64,000 nucleotides of DNA from Flavobacteriales bacterium (lineage in GTDB: Bacteria; Bacteroidota; Bacteroidia; Flavobacteriales_F; PHOS-HE28), in assembly GCA_016715895.1 (NCBI GenBank), contig JADJXH010000003.1, positions 186,001-250,000 on the forward strand. The letters are read 5' to 3'. Numbering within the stretch: the stretch's first letter is position 1; each line of letters begins with the position of its first letter. The notes under the pieces were generated by a model. That model saw only the letters and a program-made list of their open reading frames with translations, was not told the DNA's origin and ran no database searches. The position numbers were made by a program, and so were the translations under genes. Positions 52,144 through 60,036 of the stretch are shown one piece after another.

Positions 52144-53478
52144 ATGACCTTCCGATCCGCCCTCGGCGCCTTCTCCCTGACCCTGCTTGCCGCCGGCCTC
52201 CACGCGCAGAGCGTCACCCTCACCTTCACCGCCGAGCTGAACGGGGGGCACATCCCCTTGGACAGCGTGTGGGTCATCAACCTCACCCAGGGCGGGGATA
52301 CGGTGCTGCATGCACCGGACACCGTGCTTGTGCTGGACATCAGCACGGCCATCGGATCGCCCGGATCCGAGGCGTTGACGGGACTGAGGCTGAGCACCCC
52401 GCGCCCGAACCCGTTCGAGGAGCAAACGCAACTGGTGGTGACCGTGGCCGGGGAAGGAGCGCTGGAGCTGACCGTGCTGGACGCGGTGGGCAAGACGGTG
52501 TCGGATCTGCGTCGGCGCGTGGGGCCGGGTCAGCACACCTTCAGCTTCGCCGGCGGTCCGGTCGGGCTGCTGTATGCGGTGGCACGCTGGAACGGAGAAC
52601 GGACCGTGCAGCGCATGGTGGGCCTGTCATCAACGTCGCAGCCGGGTGTTCTGCACTGGGCGGGTTCAAGTCCGCTCCAGGTCGTCGGGCCGAAGAGCTC
52701 GTCCTTTCCCTGGCAGCCGGGGGACACGCTTCGCTATCTCGGATATGCATCGGATACCATCGGGCCGCTGAGCGCCTTCATCGAGGATGATCCCATGTCC
52801 TCCGCTACGGAGCTCTTTCAGCTTGCCCGTGGGCTGGTGTGCCCGGACAGCCCCTCGGTGACGGACATCGATGGCAACACCTACGGGACGGTGAAGATCG
52901 GCAGCCAGTGTTGGATGGCGGAGAACCTCAAGACCACGCGCTACCGCGATGGCATCTCAATCCCCAACGTCACGGACAATACCACCTGGGCCCAACTCAA
53001 CACCGGCGCCTGGTGCGATCACGGCAACAACGCGGCCAACGACACCATTCATGGTAAGCTCTACAACTGGTACGCTGCGGCCGACCCCAACATCTGCCCC
53101 CAGGGCTGGCATGTGCCCACCGATGCCGAGTGGCATCAGTTGGAGCAGTTCTTGGGCATACCGAGCGCCGAGTTGAACAGCCTGGGATTTCGAGGAGCTG
53201 CGCAGAATGCAGGAGGCGAAATGAAGGCCACCACCTTGTGGAACGCCCCCAATCTCGGCGCCACTGACGGGAGCGGTTTCTCAGGCCTTCCCGGCGGCCT
53301 CCGTTACGGCGGCTATGGCCACTTCGACGGCTTAGGCGGCAACGGCTACTGGTGGAGCGCCTCGGAGAGTAGTGCGGCGTCCGCCTGGTTCCGCTTTCTT
53401 TACTTCAATAATGCAGGTGTGTACAGGTCCGGCTACTCCAAGAGATTTGGGTTCTGTGTGCGTTGCGTCAGGGATTGA
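52144..53478 (+). CDS. Secreted FISUMP-domain protein with internal sorting-like domain
   Basis: About 444 residues. The signal peptide (ALGAFSLTLLAAGLHAQ) is followed by a region of about 75-165 that looks like a T9SS type A sorting domain (LSTPRPNPFEEQTQLVVTVA, ...GLLYAVARWNGERTVQRMV) but lies internally. From about 235 on is the Fibrobacter succinogenes major paralogous (FISUMP) domain: GNTYGTVKIGSQCWMAENLK, YNWYAAADPNICPQGWHVPT, DAEWHQLEQFLG, GYWWSASESSAASAW and a C-terminal GFCVRCVRD. FISUMP proteins are secreted; their ligands are unknown. The ATG at 52144 was preferred over the GTG just before it. Confidence 0.85.
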   Translation: MTFRSALGAFSLTLLAAGLHAQSVTLTFTAELNGGHIPLDSVWVINLTQGGDTVLHAPDTVLVLDISTAIGSPGSEALTGLRLSTPRPNPFEEQTQLVVTVAGEGALELTVLDAVGKTVSDLRRRVGPGQHTFSFAGGPVGLLYAVARWNGERTVQRMVGLSSTSQPGVLHWAGSSPLQVVGPKSSSFPWQPGDTLRYLGYASDTIGPLSAFIEDDPMSSATELFQLARGLVCPDSPSVTDIDGNTYGTVKIGSQCWMAENLKTTRYRDGISIPNVTDNTTWAQLNTGAWCDHGNNAANDTIHGKLYNWYAAADPNICPQGWHVPTDAEWHQLEQFLGIPSAELNSLGFRGAAQNAGGEMKATTLWNAPNLGATDGSGFSGLPGGLRYGGYGHFDGLGGNGYWWSASESSAASAWFRFLYFNNAGVYRSGYSKRFGFCVRCVRD

Positions 53479-53633
53479 TCCCGCGCGGCGGGTGCGCGGT
53501 TCCGACCCCTGGGATGCCCCGTTATTCAGGCGGGCTCAGCCGCCAGCCGGTCGATCCTTGACCTTCGTCATGGACAAGGGCTGAGCGGGTGTGCACCTTC
53601 GGGGCAAGCTTCAATCACTAACCGATCGACGCC

Positions 53634-54104
53634 ATGTCAACGCTCATTCCCTCCCGCCGTTCCCTGCTCTCCCGATTCTTCGATGACGATGCCTTCGGCT
53701 TCCCGGAGGGTTTCCTCGATGATGCCGGGCTGATGCCCGCCCGCGTGTTCGACCGGCCTTTCTTCAAGGAAATGAAGATGCCGGCGGTGAACATCAAGGA
53801 CAACACCGACCACTTCGCCATCGAGCTCGCCGCGCCCGGCTACAAGAAGGACGACCTGAAGGTGACCGTGAAGGACGGCCTGCTCACCATCGCCAGTGAG
53901 AAGAAGCACGAAAGCGAGGAGGAGAAGAAGGGTTACACCCGCAAGGAGTTCAGCTACGCGTCTTTCAGCCGGTCGTTCGTGCTGCCGGACAACACCGATG
54001 CCGACAGCCTGAAGGCGAACTTCACGAACGGTGTGCTGAAGCTCACCTTGAACAAGACCAAGGCCGTGCCCGAGAGCAAGGCCAAGGAGATCGCCATCCA
54101 CTGA
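53634..54104 (+). CDS. Small heat-shock protein, Hsp20 family
   Basis: The 156-residue protein has the alpha-crystallin domain: AVNIKDNTDHFAIELAAPGY, KKDDLKVTVKDGLLTIASEK, FSYASFSRSFVLPD and the final strand NGVLKLTLNK. Hsp20 proteins hold unfolding proteins in a refoldable state for DnaK and ClpB; clpB lies 6 kb away. The 155 nt upstream hold no clear CIRCE element or other heat-shock operator. Confidence 0.94.
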   Translation: MSTLIPSRRSLLSRFFDDDAFGFPEGFLDDAGLMPARVFDRPFFKEMKMPAVNIKDNTDHFAIELAAPGYKKDDLKVTVKDGLLTIASEKKHESEEEKKGYTRKEFSYASFSRSFVLPDNTDADSLKANFTNGVLKLTLNKTKAVPESKAKEIAIH

Positions 54105-54184
54105 TCGGCGAACGCCGGCCCAGGGGAGGGGCGGGGCGCGGGAGCGTTCTGCCCTTTCCCGTTCCCGGCCGCCTCGCGGCGCAG

Positions 54185-54192
54185 TAACCTTG
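54185..54192 (+). promoter_or_regulatory. -7 element TAACCTTG
   Basis: TAACCTTG lies 4 nt before the GIY-YIG protein ATG at 54197. Confidence 0.4.
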
Positions 54193-54196
54193 CTCC

Positions 54197-54541
54197 ATGC
54201 CGACGGTCTACACGGTGTACGTCATCGAGCTCAGCCGGAAGGTCTTCACCGAGAACTGGAAGTTCCGCGCGGCGAACCCGCAGTACACCGGTGCGCTCGA
54301 ATGCCTCTACGTGGGCATGACCAGCAAGACGCCGCAGGAACGGTTCAAGCAGCACAAGACCGGCGCGCTGAGCAAGAAGGGACACGACCTCAGCAGCGCC
54401 ATCGTGAGGAAGTACGGGCGCTACCTGCGTCCCAGCCTGTACCAGCAAATCGGACCGTTGAACCGGGCCGAAGCGCTGGAGGTGGAGAAAGGCCTCGCGC
54501 TGGAGCTGCGGCGGAAGGGGTATGCGGTGTGGACGAATTGA
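54197..54541 (+). CDS. GIY-YIG-like single-domain protein
   Basis: The 114-residue protein has the GIY-YIG nuclease layout: VYTVYVIELS for the first strand, CLYVGMTSKTPQERFKQHKT for the second strand with Tyr, Gly and Arg, and a later Glu (EALEVEKGLALELRRKG). An extended insertion separates the two strands. Some single-domain members are DNases, others unknown. It converges with the ATP-cone nuclease gene at a 9-nt gap. Confidence 0.7.
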   Translation: MPTVYTVYVIELSRKVFTENWKFRAANPQYTGALECLYVGMTSKTPQERFKQHKTGALSKKGHDLSSAIVRKYGRYLRPSLYQQIGPLNRAEALEVEKGLALELRRKGYAVWTN

Positions 54542-54550
54542 GCGGGCGCA

Positions 54551-55396
54551 TCACGGCAGGCTGTGGCACAGTGCTTCGCTTTCCTGGATGACACGGGCCT
54601 CGCGTGTTCCGCTCACCTGCGCAAGGCGCAGCGCATCGGTCTGGTCCATGATGTCGCGGGCCAGCACCAGCCCTGCGGCCAGCAGGTGCTCCTTCTCCGC
54701 CCTGGTGAGGCTGCTGAGGCAGGTGAGCGGATAGAGCCCGCTGCGGTCGATGCGATGCTTGAGGCTGCCTTTGGCCGGATGGTCCCAGCCCAGCATGCGA
54801 AGACCGGCGCATTCACCGTAGCGCAGCGCATCGCTCGTGAAGCGCGTGTTCGTGACCAGCCATCCCTGGGTGAAGCGATGGCCGTTGCCGGGCTCGCCGC
54901 GCCACCGCTCGGTCACATCGTCGAAGCGCGCCTTGATGTAGAGCGGCACCTTCACATCGCACACGCGGCCCGGCGTGTTGTGGTACTTGCATTCCACCAG
55001 GAAATGCTGAGGCCCTTTCTCAGCCACCACGTCGACCTCGTGCTGCACACAGCGGCCCTCCACCAGCACGTCCACCTGCACAGCGTAGCCATCGTGCTGC
55101 AGGATGCGGGCGATGAAGCGCTCGAAGGGGAAGCCCGATGGCCCCAGGTCGAGGATGGCCTGCTTGAGGCGGTAGCGCGCGGCGCTGGGCCTGCTGTGCC
55201 TGCGAAGCAACTTGAACGCCAGCCGGTAGATCCGGTGCGTGCTCAGGCCGGGCACCAGCCGCGGCTGAAGGTCCTTGAGCACCTGGGCCGCGGTATCATC
55301 ATCGGCACCCGAGCGTCGCAGCGATGACCGAAGCTTCTCCGCGTCGAAGGGCACCACGGACCCATCGGCCTTGGTGACGAGCAGGGGGGAGGACAT
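54551..55396 (-). CDS. ATP-cone plus PD-(D/E)XK nuclease fusion
   Basis: About 281 residues from the ATG at 55396. The first 90 residues match an ATP-cone (VTKADGSVVPFDAEKLRSSL, STHRIYRLAFKLLRRHSRP), the nucleotide-sensing domain of ribonucleotide reductases and NrdR. Next is an Mrr-like PD-(D/E)XK core: GPSGFPFERFIARILQHDG, HEVDVVAEK and FLVECKYHN, with Asp, Glu and Lys in place. The last 70 residues are helical (LSSLTRAEKEHLLAAGLVLA). Inference: a DNA-cleaving enzyme gated by ATP/dATP. No methyltransferase or other restriction partner is adjacent. Confidence 0.75.
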   Translation of the reverse strand: MSSPLLVTKADGSVVPFDAEKLRSSLRRSGADDDTAAQVLKDLQPRLVPGLSTHRIYRLAFKLLRRHSRPSAARYRLKQAILDLGPSGFPFERFIARILQHDGYAVQVDVLVEGRCVQHEVDVVAEKGPQHFLVECKYHNTPGRVCDVKVPLYIKARFDDVTERWRGEPGNGHRFTQGWLVTNTRFTSDALRYGECAGLRMLGWDHPAKGSLKHRIDRSGLYPLTCLSSLTRAEKEHLLAAGLVLARDIMDQTDALRLAQVSGTREARVIQESEALCHSLP

Positions 55397-55679
55397 GCGG
55401 TGAAAATAGGCAGGTGCCGATGGCCGCGGCCGCCGGCACCTTTCGCACCATGGACTTGGTGCGAACGGCGATCGTACGCATCGGCCCCGACGACCGGACC
55501 GGAACGGGTTGATCATCCGCCGTGGATGCCAGCTCCTCAGGGTCCGTTGGACTGCGCGCTATCCGCACAGGTCCGGGCGGGGTCGTTCCAGCTCAGACCT
55601 GACCGTTCCGTAAGTGGTGAGTGATGAGGACCGCCAGGGAGGGGCCTCGGCGTCGTGCGTAGGAGTCGGACCAACGGGG
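55397..55679. other. Intergenic region with one hairpin
   Basis: No gene seen. TATTTTCA (55401-55408, minus strand) lies 4 nt before the nuclease ATG. A perfect hairpin with a 9-bp stem and 6-nt loop lies at 55442-55465, without a U-tract. Confidence 0.5.
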
Positions 55680-56705
55680 CTACCGGGACGCAGGTGGATG
55701 TGTCCGTGCCTTCAGGAACTCAAGCGTCATCGCGAAGGCCTGTTGAGCTTCGGGCTCGGCCAGACGGAACTGGTATTCGTGGGGCAATGCGGGCGAATGG
55801 TCATCGGGGAAGAACAGGCTGGTCACCGGTACACCCAGTTCCTCGAGCCGGGTGGCCATGGGACGGCTCTGGTGCGCGGTGAGGGGGTCGCCGTTGCCAC
55901 CGCTGATGAAGACGGGTGGGAATGCCGACGTGGCGTGGTGGATCGGTGACATCGCCCGCAATGCGTCCTCCGCAGGCTTGCGCTCGCCGAGATAGGCCCA
56001 GGGCAGGATGTTCGCCAGATAGCCTAAAATGCCGCCGGCGTCGTTGGCACGCTGCACATACATGGGCATGTCGTAGAGCCCGCAGTGCAGGATCAACCCG
56101 CGCAGCTGTCCGGGACCCAGGGTGGGGGCAATGCCGACCGCCTTCGCATGGTCCGGGTTGGAAATGGTCGCTGCGGTCTGCGCAGTAAGCTGCGCACCGG
56201 CGCTGTCGCCCGCCATGAACACCCGATCCATGTCCGCTAGGAAGCGTGCGGCATTCGCGCGGATATGGGCCAGGGCTGCATTGATCTGGTGCAGCGGTGC
56301 AGGATAACGGTGCTCCGGGGCCAGGCCGTAGTTGATGGCGATCACCACGTACCCTTCATGGGCCAGGTGCATCAGGTAGCCGCGCATCTCGCTCTTGTCG
56401 CCACCGATCCATCCGCCGCCATGGGTCCAGACCACCACGGGCAGTCGGTGATCCCCGCCCATCATCCGCTGCGGGATGTAGATGTCCATGCGGGCATCAG
56501 GGTCGCCGGCCGTGTACACTTCATCCAGGATCACATGCACATCGTTCCGCTCGAAGGGCACCAGTCCCTGCCGCATCTCCTCACCGCCTTTCTTGAAGGT
56601 GATCCGGACCACCATGGCGCCGGGCCACACGCTGAGCGAGAAGGCGAGCAAGGCTGCGAGCACGATGCTGAGCAAGGTGAATGACAAGCGCTTCAGGATA
56701 CGCAT
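55680..56705 (-). CDS. Membrane-anchored alpha/beta hydrolase (HSL-type esterase)
   Basis: About 341 residues. An N-terminal hydrophobic segment (RLSFTLLSIVLAALLAFSLS) is followed by an esterase/lipase domain with the oxyanion motif WTHGGGW, nucleophile elbow GDSAGAQ, and likely acid and base in GGNGDP and FPDDHSP, as in the hormone-sensitive lipase group. The start at 56705 was chosen because TACCTTCA lies 21 nt upstream (56727-56734) and it begins the membrane anchor. The substrate is probably a short-chain ester, but is unknown. Confidence 0.85.
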   Translation of the reverse strand: MRILKRLSFTLLSIVLAALLAFSLSVWPGAMVVRITFKKGGEEMRQGLVPFERNDVHVILDEVYTAGDPDARMDIYIPQRMMGGDHRLPVVVWTHGGGWIGGDKSEMRGYLMHLAHEGYVVIAINYGLAPEHRYPAPLHQINAALAHIRANAARFLADMDRVFMAGDSAGAQLTAQTAATISNPDHAKAVGIAPTLGPGQLRGLILHCGLYDMPMYVQRANDAGGILGYLANILPWAYLGERKPAEDALRAMSPIHHATSAFPPVFISGGNGDPLTAHQSRPMATRLEELGVPVTSLFFPDDHSPALPHEYQFRLAEPEAQQAFAMTLEFLKARTHPPASR

Positions 56706-56789
56706 GGGCGAGGGGGCGATAACGGATGAAGGTAGCGTCCAACGCGATATCGGTACGGCGTTGAGTCGGAAGGTCATGTCAGAAGGAAC

Positions 56790-56838
56790 GCAAAGAGGGC
56801 GACCCCGGCTGCTAGGAGCTCGGGCACGCCCTCTTTGC
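56790..56838. other. Long inverted repeat near the IS element
   Basis: A perfect 12-bp inverted repeat, GCAAAGAGGGCG (56790-56801) and CGCCCTCTTTGC (56827-56838), with a 25-nt loop, lies just outside the IS left end. It could be an old terminator of a gene destroyed by the insertion; no U-tract is seen. Confidence 0.5.
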
Positions 56839-56849
56839 CTTGTTGGATG

Positions 56850-56857
56850 TTAAAGTG
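56850..56857. repeat. Left target-site duplication of the IS (TTAAAGTG)
   Basis: TTAAAGTG directly precedes the element and recurs exactly at 58243-58250 directly after it. Eight bases is the expected duplication size for IS256 elements. Confidence 0.9.
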
Positions 56858-58242
56858 GAGACTGTTCAGTAAAGTGTGTCAGGCCGGATTGCGAACTTCA
56901 ACACCTGACCCATGGAGGACAAGACGGACAAGTTCGATTACGAAGCCTTCGAGAAGGAGGCCATGAAGCAATTGCTACTGGGCAAGCCCTTGAGCGGCAG
57001 CGATGGGGTGCTGACCCCGCTGGTGAAGCGACTGATGGAGGCCTCGCTACGGGGCGAGCTGAGCGCTCACCTGGCCGAGGAGCCGCCTGGAGGTAACCGG
57101 CGCAACGGACATGGGCGCAAGCGGGTGAAGACCGCCCACGGAGAGGTGGAGATCGCCACGCCGCGCGACCGTGAGGGAACCTTTGACCCGGTGCTGCTGC
57201 CCAAGCGCGAGCGCGTGCTGAACGCCGAGCTGGACATGAAGATCATCAAGCTCTACGGGCTTGGGATGAGCCAGCGCGACATAAGCGACCATGTGCGGGA
57301 CCTGTACGGCATCGAGGTGAGCGAGGCCACGATCAGCGCGGTGACCGACCAGGTGATCGCCGATGTACAGACCTGGCGGCAGCGGCCCTTGGAGGCGCGC
57401 TACGCGATCGTGTGGCTCGATGCCATCCACTTCAAGGTGAAGCAGGAAGGGCGCGTGGTGAACAAGGCCGTATACACCGCCTTGGGCGTTGGCCCCGATG
57501 GCCACAAGGACCTGCTGGGCCTGTACGTGGGGCAGAGCGAAGGGGCCAAGTTCTGGCTGGGCGTGCTGGGCGACCTGCGCCAACGCGGCGTGGAGGACAT
57601 GCTGATCGCATGCATCGACAACCTGAGCGGCTTCTCCGACGCGATCTCCTTGGTGTACCCACAGAGCGATATCCAGCTCTGCATCGTGCACCAGGTGCGC
57701 AATACCCTGAAGTACATCAGCTACAAGCACTACAAGGAGGTGGTCAAGGACATGCGGGCCATCTACCGGGCCCCTGGTGAGCAGCAAGCGCTGCATGCCC
57801 TGGAGGTCTTCAGCGACAAATGGGGGAACGCTACCCGCAGGCGGTGAGCTCCTGGCACACCAACTGGCCGCTGCTGGCCAGCCAGTACCGCTACAGCGAG
57901 CGCATCCGGCGGCTCATCTACACCACCAATCCCATCGAGGGCTTCCACGCTCAGCTGCGCAAGTACACCAAGACCAAGCGCGTCTTCGACAACGACATGG
58001 CCCTGCTCAAGCTGCTCTATCTGGCCCAGCAGCGCATCGTGGAGAAAATGGCCGCCAAGCCCATCTTCGCTTGGAGGGAGATAGCCGCCGAGCTACGCCT
58101 GCTCTTCGGCCCACGCTTCGATCCACAGGCGATCAACACCGATCAACAGGTTCTGAGTCTCCCCCGGACCCCCTCGTTCAAAACCCAACAACATCAACAT
58201 CATCAGCAATAACGATGATGACACACTTTATCTAACAGACCC
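56858..58242 (+). mobile_element. IS256-family insertion sequence
   Basis: A 1385-bp element bounded by imperfect inverted repeats of about 24 bp (left starting GAGACTGTTCAGTAAAGTG, right end the complement of GGGTCTGTTAGATAAAGTG) and an 8-bp direct repeat TTAAAGTG. It contains one IS256-type transposase gene with a frameshift. The intact target duplication and clean termini indicate a fairly recent insertion. Confidence 0.92.
56912..58212 (+). pseudogene. IS256 transposase, frameshifted by one base
   Basis: The first frame (56912-57847) encodes 311 residues with the zinc-like helical N-terminus, the first catalytic Asp (about D170, in IVWLDAIHFKVKQEG) and second Asp (about D236, in CIDNLSGFSDAI). 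It then fails after FSDKWG. The remainder continues in another frame up to 58212 (ERYPQAVSSWHTNWPLL, TTNPIEGFHAQLRK with the catalytic Glu). The break falls in a run of five Gs at 57822-57826, and one more G would restore the protein. It may be a genuine inactivating deletion, a slippage site or an error. Confidence 0.85.
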
Positions 58243-58250
58243 TTAAAGTG
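58243..58250. repeat. Right target-site duplication of the IS (TTAAAGTG)
   Basis: Exact copy of 56850-56857 immediately following the right inverted repeat. Confidence 0.9.
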
Positions 58251-58261
58251 CGCTTCGGTGG

Positions 58262-58440
58262 TCAGGCGCTGGCTTTCTCCTTCCTCGCCTTCCCGTTCCC
58301 GTTGCTATCCCGGCCTTCGAGCCGGGACTCCTTCTCCGCGATCGGCTTGCGCACCTGGCCTGGCGAGGTGAAAGCTTTCGAAACGCCCTGGGGATCGGCC
58401 ACCTGAGGCTTGCCGGTCTCCAACGAGCCGGCGATGAGCT
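58262..58440 (-). pseudogene. clpB 3'-end copy 2 (degenerate)
   Basis: Read on the minus strand this encodes LIAGSLETGKPQV, then an unrelated insert (ADPQGVSKAFTSPGQV), then RKPIAEKES and SNGNGKARKEKASA with a stop at 58262. The authentic ClpB ends IIAGTLETGKPQV...RKPVDAKEERKANGNG and KAKKSKAEV. So it is a copy of the ClpB tail with an internal replacement. It follows toxin 1 by 8 nt. Confidence 0.75.
58351..58405 (-). repeat. 55-bp direct repeat R1
   Basis: This segment matches R2 at 59326-59380 at 49 of 55 positions. Both lie downstream of a MazF-type toxin gene, or overlap the tail copy there. R1 encodes most of the insert in clpB-tail copy 2. Confidence 0.8.
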
Positions 58441-58447
58441 GCCCTGA

Positions 58448-58765
58448 TCAGGCAATGAGCTTGAAGATCTGCTCGGCGACCTCTTCGTACTTCGCATCAC
58501 TGATCCTTCCTGCGACGTTTCGGATGATGCGCTTATCCGCAGTGAAGATCTTGTTCGGCCGAATGTTGCTGGCGATCGGAAGACGACCGTTATCGAAATC
58601 GGCCTCCGTGAGCGGCAGCTCCAGGCCATCCCGCTTGGACTGGCTGGTGATCTGGCAGAGCATGATGTCATCGCCACCCCAGTCAGCGACAACGAGCGCT
58701 GGGCGCCGCTTGCTACCGGTCAGATCCGAGAACGGGAAGGGGATGACGACCACATCACCTTTCAT
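58448..58765 (-). CDS. MazF/PemK-type toxin 1
   Basis: The 105-residue protein matches the MazF/PemK endoribonuclease family: MKGDVVVIPFPFSDLTGSKR, RPALVVAD, the ITSQ block (MLCQITSQSKR), NIRPNKIFTADKRII and a C-terminal helix. MazF toxins cut RNA. Its ATG overlaps the antitoxin stop by 4 nt (ATGA), the usual coupling. Key residues look intact, so it may be active. Confidence 0.85.
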   Translation of the reverse strand: MKGDVVVIPFPFSDLTGSKRRPALVVADWGGDDIMLCQITSQSKRDGLELPLTEADFDNGRLPIASNIRPNKIFTADKRIIRNVAGRISDAKYEEVAEQIFKLIA

Positions 58766-58959
58766 AGCCCCGCCCAGGCTTGGTCCTCCTCCTCATCGTC
58801 CCAGTCCTTGCCCAGGCTCGGTTCGCTGGCGATGGTCAATGCCGCTGTGTCATCCAGAAGCTCCTTGAGCAACACCTTCTTCTCCTGGGTGGAGCATTGC
58901 CTGATCCACGCCAGCACTTGGCTGATGGAGACCGGGAGGTTGTGCTCTGAAGCATGCAT
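58762..58959 (-). CDS. Antitoxin 1 (partner of the MazF-type toxin)
   Basis: The 65-residue protein has a helical N-terminal part (LPVSISQVLAWIRQCSTQEK, KVLLKELLDD) and an acidic C-terminus (KDWDDEEEDQAWAGL), the layout of an antitoxin with a toxin-binding tail. It matches no named antitoxin family that I know. TATCTTCG lies 7 nt upstream and an inverted repeat covers the promoter. The gene directly follows a ClpB-tail copy. Confidence 0.75.
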   Translation of the reverse strand: MHASEHNLPVSISQVLAWIRQCSTQEKKVLLKELLDDTAALTIASEPSLGKDWDDEEEDQAWAGL

Positions 58960-58960
58960 G

Positions 58961-58990
58961 GCCTAACGAAGATAAGGCGTGTCGTTAGGC
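58961..58990 (-). promoter_or_regulatory. TA1 promoter with operator-like inverted repeat
   Basis: On the minus strand TATCTTCG (58967-58974) lies 7 nt before antitoxin 1. A perfect 9-bp inverted repeat, GCCTAACGA (58961-58969) and TCGTTAGGC (58982-58990), spans it. The repeat also contains the stop codon of the clpB-tail copy, so it could be an autoregulatory operator, a terminator, or both. Confidence 0.5.
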
Positions 58991-59260
58991 TTCCGCCTTT
59001 GCCTTCTTCTTCCCGTTCCCGTTCGCCTTCTCCGCCTCCTTCTCGTCCACAGGCTTCCGCAGTACGATCTTTCCATCGAACACATCGATCACCTGCGGCT
59101 TCCCGGTCTCCTATATGCCGGCGATGATCGGCGCTGCTCAGCTCGTTCAACAGCTCCTTCTGGATCATGCGCTATGGGTCGCGCGCCGATCCCGCAGGGC
59201 GGGACAGGATCTGCGGGTCGAAGCCGGTGGTGGCGTTATGGGCGATCATCTACTCGCTGG
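58985..59260 (-). pseudogene. clpB 3'-end copy 1 (degenerate)
   Basis: The minus strand matches the last 270 bases of clpB: MIQKELLNELS, then a frameshift, then TGKPQVIDVFDGKIVLRKPV, DEKEAEKANGNGKKKAKAEA and a stop at 58985. An internal insertion with a palindrome (GATCCCGC..GCGGGAC) and several substitutions break the frame. Similarity to clpB ends near 59260. It lies directly upstream of antitoxin 1 and downstream of toxin 2. Confidence 0.88.
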
Positions 59261-59325
59261 TGAACAACGAACACCTCGATCGGGTGGCCCGTATCACCAA
59301 CGCCCTGCGATAACCCCGCATATGC

Positions 59326-59380
59326 GCACCTGGCCAGGCGAGGTGTGGGCATTCGAAACGCCCAGGGGATCGGCCACCTG
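59326..59380 (-). repeat. 55-bp direct repeat R2
   Basis: This matches R1 (58351-58405) at 49 of 55 positions and begins 4 nt after the toxin 2 stop codon. Translated on the minus strand it gives QVADPLGVSNAHTSPGQVR, close to the insert in clpB-tail copy 2. Confidence 0.8.
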
Positions 59381-59383
59381 CGC

Positions 59384-59725
59384 TTACGCGTGCTGCACTA
59401 TCCACGTTGCCAGCCGCTCGCGGACCTGGCGAAGGGTATCCGGGTCGATGCTGCCGATCCGCCCCTCGATCCAAGTAACAGGCACCACATGCGCATGACC
59501 CAAGCGGATGACACCGGGGAAGCCGAGCCGTGCCATATCGAACGAAGGATCCCCTCGGTCGATCACGATGTCCAGGTCAGGCACGGCCAGTCCAACGCTG
59601 CCGCTGATACCCACGACCAACCAGTCGCCGAAGGGAGGGAAGGCGGCAATGAGCACGGCCGGGCGTGGCTTGTGTCGCCCATCGCTCTGTGGCAGCGCCA
59701 CGCGCACCACCTCACCAGCTTTCAC
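59384..59725 (-). CDS. MazF/PemK-type toxin 2
   Basis: About 113 residues from a GTG start that overlaps the antitoxin TGA (GTGA). It has the MazF/PemK fold pattern: GEVVRVALPQSDGRHKPRPA, VLIAAFPPFGDWLVVGIS, FPGVIRLGHAHVVPVTWIEG, and a C-terminal helix (TLRQVRERLATWIVQH). It is only distantly similar to toxin 1, so the two modules are not a recent tandem duplication. Confidence 0.8.
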   Translation of the reverse strand: MKAGEVVRVALPQSDGRHKPRPAVLIAAFPPFGDWLVVGISGSVGLAVPDLDIVIDRGDPSFDMARLGFPGVIRLGHAHVVPVTWIEGRIGSIDPDTLRQVRERLATWIVQHA

Positions 59726-60021
59726 TTGCCGTATTCCGGGTTGGGCTCAAGCAGGGTGATCCCGCTGATGTCCGGCTCGTCGGTACCATAGGCGCGCTCC
59801 ATGCCTGCGGCGGATATGCGCTGCCAGAAGGCACGGTCGGCTTCGCCAGCAACGGGTCCAAGTCGTGAGGCGATGGCCTCGCGCTCCTCGTTCGTCAGGG
59901 GCTCTTTGTTGCCTTTGCCTTGCAGCAGCTTCTTGAAGCCCCATAACGCCTTCAGCAGGCCTTGGTCGTCCAGCTTGCTGATCCATGCGATCAGCTCGTT
60001 CCGCAGGCTTTCGGTGCTCAT
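59722..60021 (-). CDS. Antitoxin 2
   Basis: The 99-residue product has an N-terminal helical segment (SLRNELIAWISKLDDQGLLK, ALWGFKKLLQGKG), a Glu-rich helix (LTNEEREAIASRL) and an acidic C-terminus ending LLEPNPEYGK. The N-terminal helix loosely resembles antitoxin 1. TACATTCG lies 7 nt before the ATG, the same distance as in module 1. The gene starts 44 nt after the clpB stop. Confidence 0.75.
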   Translation of the reverse strand: MSTESLRNELIAWISKLDDQGLLKALWGFKKLLQGKGNKEPLTNEEREAIASRLGPVAGEADRAFWQRISAAGMERAYGTDEPDISGITLLEPNPEYGK

Positions 60022-60028
60022 GGGATCA

Positions 60029-60036
60029 CGAATGTA
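60029..60036 (-). promoter_or_regulatory. -7 element TACATTCG for TA module 2
   Basis: TACATTCG on the minus strand lies 7 nt before antitoxin 2, in the 44-nt gap after clpB. Distance matches module 1. Read-through from clpB is also likely because no terminator is seen. Confidence 0.45.

Noticed and set aside
56858..58242. The IS256 element as the carrier of the toxin-antitoxin modules
   Set aside because: Its inverted repeats and target duplication enclose only the transposase; the modules lie outside.
59310..59340. Another GATAACC at 59310 on the plus strand
   Set aside because: No second box at the right distance and no gene downstream on that strand.
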